A program made the position numbers and the translations under genes. 32,642 nt of DNA from Rhizaria sp. SCN 62-66 (Eukaryota > Rhizaria, unplaced). The DNA is taken from NCBI GenBank assembly GCA_001724265.1, contig MEDY01000338.1, positions 1 to 32,642 of the forward strand, in the 5' to 3' direction. Position 1 is the first letter of the stretch. Each line of letters starts with the position of its first letter. The notes under the pieces were generated by a model. That model ran no database searches. It saw nothing but the letters and a program-made list of their open reading frames with translations, and had not been told where the DNA came from. Below are positions 1 through 9,598 of this stretch, in pieces.

Positions 1-775
1 ATGGTCTTTATTAGGCAAAGAAAAGTTCCGGGAATTTCCGACGGGCCCGCGCGGAGCGAAAATCGTCGGCGCGCCATCCTACGACGGACCGATGGTGAAC
101 TCGTAATACATGATATTTTAGACAAGTTTGCTGTGCTATATTCTGACACATACTCTTGTGTGATCGTACGATCTGCAAATCGCGTTACTTTTGTGACTCT
201 TTATTACAGATTACTCTTATTGAAACTAGCGTGATTAAAGCTAATATGATGTGATTACTTAGCAGTATTGCTCCAAGCTTTTGGCTGTACAGCACCCCGT
301 CGCGCGCACACTGACACACACACAAAGCAATGCACGGCGCAACGCAGTGCAATGAAGTGTTGTGTTGCGCAGTGCAACACGCAGGGAGCAAAACAGGAGC
401 CCCGCTTCCACAGCGGTGGCCCCATCTCGCGCGCACACAGGTGTGATACACTGCAACATACAGTGCACACAAGCAACGAAGCAAACAGAGATAAAAAGAA
501 AATAAAACAAAACGGGCGGGGCTTCACCCATCCAAACAAGCATAACAGATACGTAGACGGCACAAGACAAACAAAAGATTTCAAGGGAGAAAAAAAAAAC
601 ATTAATTGATCAACAAGTTACAATATTGTGGTAGCAACAGCGCCCATGCACACATCCAACAGAGACAGCACGTAAAATCGTGTTACTGGGGTTTATGATC
701 ACGCGATGGCAGTACAACGTGTCACGCTGCTGTGTGGTACAGTGTGCTCTGATGAACGTCAGCAGAGCTGACTCT
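1..775. other. Intergenic left flank, no gene recognised
   Basis: The short open frames here (up to about 115 codons) overlap one another on both strands and resemble nothing I recognise, so I call no gene. The composition is mixed, not the very GC-rich pattern of the coding blocks. The stretch has CA-rich runs near 308-325, a 7-bp inverted repeat GTGTTGC/GCAACAC near 362-381, a purine-rich A-tract around 489-512, and one copy of a TGCACTGC motif that recurs elsewhere (see findings). The right end is the 3' flank of the minus-strand gene that stops at 776. Confidence 0.6.
758..772 (-). other. Stop-proximal hairpin (6-bp stem, 3-nt loop)
   Basis: GTCAGC at 758-763 pairs exactly with GCTGAC at 767-772 around a 3-nt loop. 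On the minus strand it begins three bases after the TAA of the coiled-coil/PDZ gene, so it lies at the start of that mRNA's 3' UTR. A 6-bp stem is not rare by chance. It is recorded because two other minus-strand genes here also carry hairpins right after their stops. Confidence 0.35.
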
Positions 776-3700
776 TTAGGGGTACGCGTCACGCTCAGTG
801 CCCGTGGCAGCGCGCATGGTGTTCTTGGCCGACGTGGAGGCCGAGCCAGCGCTGGCGACGTTGCTGCCCTTAGGCGCAATGCGGACGTGCATCGTGTGGA
901 TCATCCCGCCGCGGCGCAGCACGAACGGCACGACGTTGCCCACACGGAGCTGGTTCTTGACGGTGGAGAATTGCTCAATAGTGCGGACGCGGTGCGAGTT
1001 GATCGACAGTACAACGTCGCCCTCCTGCAGCCCCGCAGCGTACGCAAACGTCTGGGGCTTGACAAGCGCGATGCGCACGCCTTCGGGGCCCGTCTCAACA
1101 GGCGCGGAAACCACGGTCAGTGACGACACGGGCGCGCCGGAGCCATCAGCAGCAGCGCCGCCAGGTTCGCCGTCGAGCAGGTTGCGGCCACGCAACTGTT
1201 GCTGCTGATGCTGGGGCTCGACGCGGATGCCCACAGTCGGCGGCGCCGGGCCAGTGCCCATGTACGGCGGCGACAGCGCGTCAGCGGCGGCGGCCGCGGT
1301 AGCGACTGCGGTGGCGGGCGCGGACCGCGGGTCGAGCGCAGCGGCCACGGGCGTCGCGTACGCCGCGGGCATCGAGTGCGCGACGTGACCGTGCGCCGGG
1401 CCCGGGGTCGCGCGCACCGCGGCCGCGATCCCCAGTGAGGCCTCCATCGCGCTGCGCAGCGCGGTGGAGCGCGCGGCGAGCTCCTCAGCCAGCGGGACGG
1501 CCGCGTTGGCATCCGTGGGAGCGGCGCTGGAGACATCGAGATCAACGGCCGCGGCGCCCGCGACGGGGAGACGCGAGACGTAGCGGATCGCATCGCCGGG
1601 CGAGGGAGAGAAGAGCATGTGCGACGACGGCTTGCGGTCGCGCAGCACGGGCGAGAGCAAGCCCTGCGGCAGCGGCGAGCCCAGCGCAGCGGCCGCGCGC
1701 GACAAAGGCGCCGGCTGCTGCTGCTGGCTGCCGGAGGCCGCGGCGGCAGAGGCGGCGGCGATAAAGGGCGTGATGTCCGTGTCGTTGACCGTAATCTGGG
1801 GGCCCATGCTGCTGGTGTTAAGCGCGCTAGCAGTGCTGCGAGGGGGACGGCCGGTGTTGGTGATGTTGACGCTGTTGTTCGTGTTGTCCATAGCGCTGAA
1901 GACGCGACTGCTGTTCAGGTTCATCGCCGCCGCGCGCACGACGCTGGCGTTGAGCTCTGCCGTCGCGTGCGATGCGTTCAGCTGCTGCTGTTGCTGCATG
2001 GCAGTGGTGTTGACGCCGGCGCCCTGGGTGTGGATGTGCACCTGCACACCGCTGCCCGCGCCGGAGCCGAAGAACCCGGAGTCGTTGAGACCTGCGTTGC
2101 CGCTGCCGGGCACTTGCACGCCGTGCGCTGCCATCGACAGGTTCGTCTGGTTCACACGCAGAGACGAGTGCGAGTGCGAGTGGTGCGTCATCGAACTGTT
2201 GAGCTGCTGCTGCTGCTGCTTCGAGGGCGTCTGCGTGTACTGCATGACAAACTCGTGCCGGCGACGGCGCTCGTCGTCGAGCTTCCCGCGCAGTGCGGCC
2301 ACTTCCGCAGTCAACTCACCGGCGGCGCGGCGCGCGTTGTCGCCATCCGCCTGCTGCGCGGCAAGCTGCTCCTTGAGACGCGTGTTCTCGCCCCGCAGCG
2401 CGCGCGCGGCCGCCTGCTCCTGCGCCACGGCGTCCTCGCAGGTCCGCACCGCGCCCTGCAGCTCGCCCTCCTTGCCCATAACGGCCGCGAGCTGCGCCAG
2501 CTGTGTCTCGCGCGCCTCGAGCAGTTCGGCGTTCTTGCGCTCCAGCGCCACCACGCGCGTCTTGAGCGCCGAGAAGACTTCCTCCTTGCCCGCGGCTTCG
2601 CGCTGTGCCTCAGTGAGCTGCGCGTGCAGTGTTGCGGCCTGCTGCTCGAGTCCGTCGGCTTCGGCGGCCACGGCGTCGCGCTCGGCCTCAGCCGCGGCCA
2701 GCCGGCGCGCAGCGTCCGCGATCGCGCGCTGCAGCTCGCCCGCGTGCGCGCCGTTGTCCTGCGCCGCGCGCTGGGCAGCCTGCTGCGCGGCCTCGAGCGC
2801 AAGCGCGGCGTCGTTGAGCTCCTCGCGCGCGGCATCGGCCTCGTCGCGCGCCGCCTCGGCCTCAGCGCGCGCGGCCGCCGCTTCGGACTCGGCGGCCGCG
2901 ACGGCGCCGCGCGCAGTGGTGACCTCGACGCGCGCCGCCGCGGCCTCTGCGCGCGCGGCCTCGGCTTCAGCGCGCGCGCGCTCGCCCGCGGCGGACAGCG
3001 CGGCGACCTCACCGCGCAGCGCAGCGGCATCAATACTGGCGGCCTCCGCGGCGGCCTCGGCCTCCTCGGCGCGCGAGGCGGCGGCGGCCACGGCGGCCTC
3101 CGCGGTAGAGGCCTGCAGCTGCAGCGTCGCCGCGCGGGTCGACGCCTCAACGAGCTGGTCAGTTACGCGCGCGAGCGCCTCTTCAGAGCCGGTCGCAGCG
3201 CCGGCGCCGCGGCGGAGCTCGGCGATGAGGTCGGCGCGGGTCGACGCCTCGGTCTCGGCGACGACCAGCTGCTGCTGCAGTTCCGAGAGCTTGTCCTTGC
3301 CGGCCGCAACAGCCGCGGCGGCGGCTTCAGCGCGCTCGCGCTCGCCCGCCAGTGCCGCGCGCAGCTCCTCCGCGGCGCGCGTGGCCTCAGCAGCCTGGGC
3401 GGCGGCCTGGGCGGCCTGGGCGGCGGAATGGGTGGCGGCGTCCTCCTTGACGCGCGCGAGCTCCTGTGCCGCTGTGTCGCGGCCGTGGCGCGCCGATACA
3501 AGCTCCTCGCGCGCCGCCAGCAGCGCGTCGGCCGTAAGCGCGGCGCGAGCCTCCTGTGCGGCGCGGTCGCTCTGCTGTTGCTGCACCTGCGACTCGAGCG
3601 CGGTGGCGCGCTGCTCGGCGGCGGCGTGAGCGGCGGCGAGCTCCTCGGCGCGCGCCGTCTTGGCCGCGAGCGCGGCCTCCAGCGCAGCCAGCTGCGCCGC

Positions 3701-4399
3701 GGCGGCGGCGGCGGCCGCGGGGTCGGCGGCGCCGCGCGCGGCGGCGTTAACAGCGGCGTTGGCGGTCTCGAGCGCGGCCTCGAGCTTGCGCGCGCGGTCC
3801 TTGAGCTCTGCGGCGTCGACGGCGCGCGCGGCGGCCTCGTGCTTCTGCTCGTCAAGCGCGTCACGCAGGTCTTCGGAGATGCGGTGCGCGGCCGCGGCCG
3901 CGGCGGCGGCGGCGTCGTGCTCGACGTCCTTGGCCACAAGCGCGGACTCGAGGTGCGAGAGATGCTCCACGGCGGTGCGCGTGACCTCCTTCGAGTGGGA
4001 GAAGCGCGCGGCGGCGGCGCGGAAGGCAAAAATCATAAGGCTGCCAAGGAGGATAAAAATGAGCGGATTGACGGAGCAGCGCGCGCAGGAGAGGCCGAAG
4101 CCGCTGGGCGTGCAGCCGTCAGCGATGGTGCCGAAAAGCGGGCGCGAGGCGCAGGCAGTGAGTGCGCCGGTGAAGAGCGTGAGGATGACGAGCCAGAAAA
4201 CGGGGAAAAAGATCGAAGGCACGCTCTCGAGCTTGGTGTTGATCAAGATAGACAGTGCCTGGCCCTTCTCGTAGCGACCCGTGAGCTGGGGGGACTTTGT
4301 TGGCATGAACGGAGACTGGTCCTTCCGCGCTCCCGGCTTCCTAAGAGATGTTTTGCTTGTCTGTGGAGTGGACAAACCGTCCGCGAGTGTTGTGCTCAT
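776..4399 (-). CDS. Two-pass membrane, long coiled-coil protein with C-terminal PDZ-like domain
   Basis: A single reading frame of 1,207 residues ending in TAA. I do not recognise the whole protein. After a basic, Pro/Ser-containing N-terminus (about 1-55), two hydrophobic segments fit membrane helices (about 60-84 and 111-127). They flank a short loop with several Cys. Residues about 140-780 are an extremely Ala/Glu/Arg-rich heptad-like region that should form a long coiled coil. A Gln/Ser/Asn/Ala low-complexity region follows. Near residues 1100-1180 is a PDZ-like fold of the HtrA/tail-protease type, with GLQEGDVVLSINSHRV followed by a strand-rich end. No protease domain accompanies it. I infer an endomembrane or nuclear-envelope tether with a PDZ interaction module. 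The ATG at 4399 is preferred because the frame's upstream extension to an ATG at 4567 is less GC-rich and contains a CTAG acceptor-like site just before 4406. The longer 1,263-residue start cannot be excluded. Confidence 0.8.
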   Translation of the reverse strand: MSTTLADGLSTPQTSKTSLRKPGARKDQSPFMPTKSPQLTGRYEKGQALSILINTKLESVPSIFFPVFWLVILTLFTGALTACASRPLFGTIADGCTPSGFGLSCARCSVNPLIFILLGSLMIFAFRAAAARFSHSKEVTRTAVEHLSHLESALVAKDVEHDAAAAAAAAAHRISEDLRDALDEQKHEAAARAVDAAELKDRARKLEAALETANAAVNAAARGAADPAAAAAAAAQLAALEAALAAKTARAEELAAAHAAAEQRATALESQVQQQQSDRAAQEARAALTADALLAAREELVSARHGRDTAAQELARVKEDAATHSAAQAAQAAAQAAEATRAAEELRAALAGERERAEAAAAAVAAGKDKLSELQQQLVVAETEASTRADLIAELRRGAGAATGSEEALARVTDQLVEASTRAATLQLQASTAEAAVAAAASRAEEAEAAAEAASIDAAALRGEVAALSAAGERARAEAEAARAEAAAARVEVTTARGAVAAAESEAAAARAEAEAARDEADAAREELNDAALALEAAQQAAQRAAQDNGAHAGELQRAIADAARRLAAAEAERDAVAAEADGLEQQAATLHAQLTEAQREAAGKEEVFSALKTRVVALERKNAELLEARETQLAQLAAVMGKEGELQGAVRTCEDAVAQEQAAARALRGENTRLKEQLAAQQADGDNARRAAGELTAEVAALRGKLDDERRRRHEFVMQYTQTPSKQQQQQLNSSMTHHSHSHSSLRVNQTNLSMAAHGVQVPGSGNAGLNDSGFFGSGAGSGVQVHIHTQGAGVNTTAMQQQQQLNASHATAELNASVVRAAAMNLNSSRVFSAMDNTNNSVNITNTGRPPRSTASALNTSSMGPQITVNDTDITPFIAAASAAAASGSQQQQPAPLSRAAAALGSPLPQGLLSPVLRDRKPSSHMLFSPSPGDAIRYVSRLPVAGAAAVDLDVSSAAPTDANAAVPLAEELAARSTALRSAMEASLGIAAAVRATPGPAHGHVAHSMPAAYATPVAAALDPRSAPATAVATAAAAADALSPPYMGTGPAPPTVGIRVEPQHQQQQLRGRNLLDGEPGGAAADGSGAPVSSLTVVSAPVETGPEGVRIALVKPQTFAYAAGLQEGDVVLSINSHRVRTIEQFSTVKNQLRVGNVVPFVLRRGGMIHTMHVRIAPKGSNVASAGSASTSAKNTMRAATGTERDAYP

Positions 4400-5783
4400 A
4401 AGCGGACTAGACGTAAAGGGGCGTAAGCAGTGTGAAAGAATCGTGACAAAAACATAAAGGTGAGATGGTAAGGCTGGGAAGACGTGAATAAGGTCGAGTA
4501 CGTTGAAGGCGAGACAAGTCAGCATGCCTCCTCCTCGCGGCACGCCATTACGGTCTGAAATTTTCATATAATAAGGCTGCCAATAAATTATGTTAATAAA
4601 AATGTCGTGTTTAATCTATCTTTGGAACTTCACTCGCAACAACGGTCTCTGCACGCCTGCAGCTTTGTTTTAAAGTTCATCCGAAAGATAACCGTTGAAG
4701 CCAACCGTTGGCGACCGGCTGACCGCGCCAGCTGCCGTGCGTGTGTGCAAAGTCAACTAAGATAAGAAACACGGTGCGCATATAAGTAGCTGTTATGGAT
4801 TTAAGATTGTAGATTGTATTATTGGTTCAAAAATGAATCGAAATTATCCGAGAGAAGAGAATTGTAAATCAAACTATAAGAGGCGAGAGCGCTCACGCCG
4901 CAGCCGAGCCGCAGCTGCCGAACAGTGCACTGCGATGCAATCACGATGAGACATGAGACGAAGTCTTAGTCTCAATCAATACAGCAGACAGACACCGAAT
5001 GGGGCCAACGGGCGCGCGCGACACGACAACGTGGGCAGCGATGAAGACAACAAAAACTAGACGAAAACAAACAAGCGTTAACAAAACGAAAAAAAGGTGG
5101 CGAAAAAGAAAGAACAGCAAGAAATGACACAAGACGACTACGCGGCGTCCGCAGTGACAGTTGCAACGAAGAGTGTTTGTTGAGTGGTGAAAAGATTTGC
5201 AGATTGAATGAAGAATGAAATGAAGAAGGGCTGGAATGGGGCTGGAGTTATTACTACTTGCAGCGCACACAAACGTCGCGGCACACACGCATGTGTGCGA
5301 CTGCGACTGAATATGAATACACTACACTTGCACTGCATTGCGCTATGTGTGCACTATAGCGAATGGCACTGCATCACACACACTCAACGAACGATGAGAC
5401 TGTACACAGGGGCGGGTGGGTGGCGAACAAATAAGAGATAAGATATGGCACTACTTCTCGGCGCGATTATGATGACAAAACGAAACACTGGAGGGGGGGA
5501 AAAAGAAAAACAAAAACAAAAACAAATCGAAGAACACAGCAAAAGATTGGCAAAACGGACCAAATTCTTACAACGTTGATTCGATTTTTGTTGTTGTTGT
5601 TTCTTTCGTTTTACAGTGGTTTGTTGCGCAGTCTGTCCGTCGAGGGCCTAGTGCGTTGATGCTTGTGGTACGACAACAGCTTAAAAGACAGGAGGCAAGG
5701 TACTTGCTGAGATAATCAGACGAATCGTACTCAGCACTCACTTAGAGACGTCATCTAAGTACCTCGGCTGAGCAAGTACCCAC
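4400..5783. other. Intergenic region: 5' flank of the PDZ gene and 3' flank of ovoA
   Basis: No gene recognised. The part next to 4400 is probably 5' UTR of the coiled-coil/PDZ gene, perhaps with a small intron: on the minus strand a GTACTC at about 4503 and a pyrimidine-rich CTAG at 4407-4410. The middle is AT-rich with A-rich runs near 5040-5120 and 5500-5530. Near 4926-4941 and 5328-5347 lie copies of a TGCACTGC-containing motif also present near 333-352. The right end is the 3' UTR of ovoA and carries a nested inverted repeat. Confidence 0.55.
5699..5780 (-). repeat. Nested inverted repeat directly downstream of the ovoA stop
   Basis: The outer arms GGTACTTGCTGAG (5699-5711) and CTGAGCAAGTACC (5768-5780) are complementary at 12 of 13 positions. 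Inside them, ACTTAGA (5740-5746) and TCTAAGT (5754-5760) form a perfect 7-bp stem with a 7-nt loop. On the minus strand the outer arm starts three bases after the ovoA TAA (5786-5784). As RNA it could fold into a long two-tier stem at the start of the 3' UTR. I infer a possible role in 3'-end formation or mRNA stability; nothing in the sequence proves it. Confidence 0.5.
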
Positions 5784-8700
5784 TTACTCGGCGACCTTGC
5801 GCCAAGCCGTGACCTCGACCTTAGTGATGACGACCTGGCCGGCGCGCTTGCGGCGCGCCTGCAGCAGGCCCGCGGCGGGCACCGCGGCGTCGACGGGCGC
5901 AAAGCGCGGGCCGAGCGCGGCGGCGATGGCGTCGATGACCTCGACACGCTCGCCCGACTGGGAGTCCTTGTACCCGCCGAGCCAGTTGGCCACGGGGGTG
6001 GTGGCCGCGTCCCACGAGTTGTCAGAGGCGATGAAGAGCAGACCGCCGAGGCGCAGGCGGGAGTGTACCGTGGTCAGAAGCTTGTCGGGCGAGTAGAGCG
6101 CGTTGAAGCCCGAGGCGACGACGACGGCGTCGTAGTCTGCGAACTTGGTCCCGTCGAGGTTGCACGCGTCGGCCTGAACGAAGTCGATCTTCTCCCGCAG
6201 CGCCCACAGGCCCGACGGCGCCGCCGCGGGGGCTGTGAGGTCGATCTTGTGGAAGGACGCCAGCGATCCGGCCTCGGGGAGGTCGTAGGACAGCACGCCG
6301 CTGTCCTTGAGCTCCTTGCCGACCTTGATGATGCGGGTTGTAAAGTCGACACCCGTGGCCAAGTCGAACGCGCGGGCCAGCTCGAAGGTGCCGCGGCCGG
6401 CGGCGCAGCCGAGCTCGAGCACGCGGCCCGTGCGCGGCGCGGGCAGCGCGGTGGACTGCGAGGCCTGGACCTGGCGGACGGTGTTGAGCACAGCCTTGGC
6501 CAGCTCGACCGGATACTGAGGCACGCCGAGCGTCGTGAGGATGTCGGTCGTCATGCTGCCGGCCGCATTGTCCACGGAGCTACTGGCGTTACTGTCGTTG
6601 TTGTTGTTGTTGCCGTTCGCGTTGCTGTTGCTGTTGTTGTTGATGATGTCGAGGTCGAGGTCGCGGTAGTGGTCGTACACGAGGTTCGTCACGTCGGGAT
6701 CGTCCTCCTTGGCGATGCGGCCCTCGGGGATCACGGGCGCAGAGTTGGGCGCGGCCTCGATGTAGCGGAAACCGGCGTGCTGGTAGAAGTGGCGGCGGAA
6801 CGCGTACCGCGCGAGGGTCTGCGCCTCGTTGCCCGTCGACGCCCACGCGCCGCCCTTGATGAGGTTGTGCATGTTGTCGTACGTCGGCACAGTGAAGTCG
6901 TCGTATGCCGGGTGGACCTTGAACCCCGGGTACGGCGCCATGGGAGAGACGGTGTGCTGCCACACGTTGCCGACGACGTCAAAGAGCCCGGACCCGTGGT
7001 GGTTGAACAGATTCACGGGGCACGACGACGCCCAGTACTCGAAGTTGATGTTTCCGGGCGCGCGGTCCCAGTAGAGCTGGTCGTCGGTGTGCGCGGTGAG
7101 CTGGCCCGCGGCGGCGGCGTGGGCGCGCATGTGGAGCCACTCGGCCTCAGTCGGGAGGCGGACTTCAACCCCGCGCGCGGCGGCGCCCGACTGCGCGTGG
7201 CGCCAGCGGCAGAAGGCGGCGGCCTCGAGGCAGGTCACGTCGACGGGCCACGCCCAGGGCATCTCAGCCTCCTCGCACATCAGGCGGTACTTGTACGTCA
7301 CCGGCGCAGGCGCAGCAGCAGCCGCAGAGGCGTCATCAGCGGTGGCGGGGGCGGTGCTCTCGCCGTTGGCGTAGACGGGGATCCAGAAGACGGGGTGAGC
7401 GGCCTTCTTGTACGTGACGAACCCCCACCCTTCCTGGCACCACCACTCGCGGGTGGAGTAACCGCCGGCCTGGACGAACTTAAGGTACTCGCCGTTGGAG
7501 ACAAGGAACTGCGAGGCCGCAAAGGGCGCCACGGTCGACTCGGCGCGACCGTATTCGTTGTCCCAGCCGTACGCGGGGTGGTCGAACGCCTTGCCGAGCG
7601 CCACGGCGCCGCCGGGCAGCGAGACGAGCGCGTTGGCGGGCGTGTCGGTCTCGGCGGCGGCGGCCGAGGCGGCGGCGCGGGCGGGCGACAGCGTGGCCGA
7701 GGCGGGGAGCGTGACGACACGCGTAGTGAGGGAGCCCGCGGCGCCGGCGCGCGCGTTGTAGGCGTCGTACGCGGCCGTCTCGGCGACGGTGGGGACGGGG
7801 ACCAGCGCAGAGTCCGACACCTCGCCCGTGGACGCCGCGGCGGCCGATGTGGGAACCGTGGCGAAGGGGCAGTGGCGCCAGAGCGCGTGCGGGCGCAGGT
7901 ACTTGATGTCGAGCTGGCGGATGAGCACCGAGGAGGTCTCGAGGTGGATCCGCTCGTGCTCGATGCCCATGAGCACAATCCAGAGCGGGGACTCCCAGGT
8001 GATGGGCAGGGAGAGCGGGGCAGTGGCGATGACGCCGTCGACGAGCGCGCGGACGCGGGCGCGGTAGGCGCGGAGCTGCGCGGGCGTGGGCCACTTGTAG
8101 TGCGCCGGGTTGAGGTCATCCCAGCTCATCTCGTCGACGCCGATGGCGCAGGAGGACTCGACGGCCTCATCGACACGGTCCGTGATGACGCGCGCGACGC
8201 GGAGCTTGTTGACAAAAAAAACGGCAGTGTGGCCGTAGTAGAAGATGAGCGGGTGGCGCAGCTTCTCGGGCTGCTGGTACAGCACCTCGGGCGAGGTGAG
8301 GACATCGTAGAGGCGCTCGTAGCACGTGAAGGTGCGGTGGAAGTACTGTGGGCGAGAGAGAAAAAGTGTAGGATAGACGCAATATAAAGCACATAGAAGA
8401 AAAATAAAGATGATTTAGTGAAGAAAAAGATGAAATAAGTGAGAATATGATCAAGTTACATCAATACAAGGAGAGAGATATGGCTAGATCGGGCAAAGCG
8501 CGCGGTGACGTGACCGGAGGTGATCGGGACGAGCGAGAGCAGAAGATGCGGAAACGAACCTCAGAGATCTCGGCGCGCTTAGCAGCGACGTCGGTGCCAG
8601 TCAGGAGAGCGGGCTTGGTCTTGAGAAGCTCTGTGGCCGTGCATAGAGGGTGGCAGTGGCGCGAAAGGAGAGCGCGCGCCAGAGAGAGAAGAATGAAGGG

Positions 8701-9168
8701 CACGAGAGGATGACGGAGCGGTGGAGGGGATGGGGAAATGATCATAAAGCGGGCAATGTGAGGATGTGTAGATGAAATACCAGTAGATAATAGAATTAAA
8801 GAAAGTTAACAGTGGTAGTGAAATGAAATAAATGGGGATAGAGCTAGAGAACGCGCACAAAATAAGTGTGAAACAGAGGCCGAAAAGCACGCCGGTTTTG
8901 TACCCGAGAGTGCGAAAATACGGAAACAAGGGACTAGGTAAAGTGCCATCATAAAAATACCGGTGGATCCGTAATTACCAAGTGTGTACGTACCATGGGC
9001 CTCAAACTCGTGAGGGAAAGCGGTCGGGGAAGGGGGATCAACGGCGTCGAGCTTGACTTCATCGGCTCCGTCACGCATCAGCTCAGACGGCTTCTTCGCG
9101 GCAGGGTACTCAGTCCCAGACGGAACTGTGGAAAACTCCTCTGAAAAAGACTTCTTCTTAGCACTCAT
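5784..9168 (-). CDS. ovoA: OvoA-type 5-histidylcysteine sulfoxide synthase / ovothiol methyltransferase
   Basis: Three exons join in frame: 9168-8994, 8630-8560 and 8345-5784, giving 935 residues. OvoA is an Fe(II) enzyme that couples cysteine to histidine using O2. Its C-terminal domain methylates 5-thiohistidine in ovothiol A synthesis; a separate lyase (OvoB) is needed in between. Visible domains in order: a 60-residue N-terminal extension with no recognised motif; a DinB-like domain (about 65-235) with H122 in YYGHTA and the H-x3-H-x-E motif at H212/H216/E218, matching the iron ligands known in EgtB/OvoA; an FGE-sulfatase domain (about 318-613); an Asn-rich linker (about 648-671); and a class I methyltransferase with SAM motif LELGCAAGRG near 721. 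The exon joins are supported by uninterrupted family sequence across both junctions (KRAEISE then YFHRTF). The ATG at 9168 is the first Met of exon 1. No neighbour is an obvious pathway partner. Confidence 0.95.
8346..8559 (-). other. ovoA intron 2 (phase 0)
   Basis: This 214-nt intron has donor GAG|GTTCGT and a pyrimidine-rich acceptor ending CGCCCACAG. Removing it joins GAG (Glu) to TAC (Tyr) and restores the conserved OvoA stretch before LRHPLIFYYGH. Confidence 0.9.
8631..8993 (-). other. ovoA intron 1 (phase 1)
   Basis: This 363-nt, AT-rich intron has donor CATG|GTACGT and an acceptor ending GGCCACAG. The split codon G+AG gives Glu, leading into LLKTKPALLTG, the conserved start of the OvoA core. 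Confidence 0.88.
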
Positions 9169-9337
9169 GCTAGATAACCAGCGTTGTGTTGTTTCACTCG
9201 TCAGTTAATCCCACAATCGCGCTCAAGACGAAAGCCGCCAGCGATCGACGGACGCGGGCCGAGGGGCATCCACGTCGATCTGGGCCGCGTCGTTCAGATC
9301 CGCTTCAATCTGACCACGAAAAAAATGCAAGGCGCGA

Positions 9338-9344
9338 ATTTATA
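9338..9344 (-). promoter_or_regulatory. TATA-like element upstream of ovoA
   Basis: The minus strand reads TATAAAT here, about 170 bases before the ovoA ATG in otherwise mixed-composition DNA. The position would suit a TATA box with a modest 5' UTR. This rests on the motif alone, in an AT-rich stretch. Confidence 0.25.
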
Positions 9345-9598
9345 TGTGTATTTATGGGGGGGTATTTGAAGTGTTTTTTGCGCGTGGTTTCAAAGGGTTG
9401 TATACAGGTGCTAGATACATGTGATGAATAGGAAATAGCGCAGACGTGGCGCTGTCTTGAGAACGCATATCCCGTTCAAAGTTGCGCGTGCCGTAACTCA
9501 GTGACACAGGCCGCGTCGTGCTATGAAAAGACTTAAAATAAGATGAAGCTTTGAGTATTCACTAATTATACAATTAGAAACGTGCACTTTACGTGCTA

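Noticed and set aside
1-609. Small overlapping open frames at the left edge (up to 115 codons)
   Set aside because: They overlap on both strands, have non-coding composition and CA repeats, and show no domain; too little to support a gene.
1619-4426. 935-codon and overlapping 670-codon open frames on the plus strand, antisense to the coiled-coil/PDZ gene
   Set aside because: They are mirror frames created by the very GC-rich Ala codons of the minus-strand gene. Their products are Arg/Leu/Ser-rich with no domain, whereas the minus strand gives membrane helices, heptads and a PDZ.
6063-8387. 774-codon plus-strand open frame antisense to ovoA
   Set aside because: The minus strand encodes an unmistakable OvoA. 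The plus frame is Arg/Val/Gly-rich, matches nothing and runs through the ovoA exon-intron boundary.
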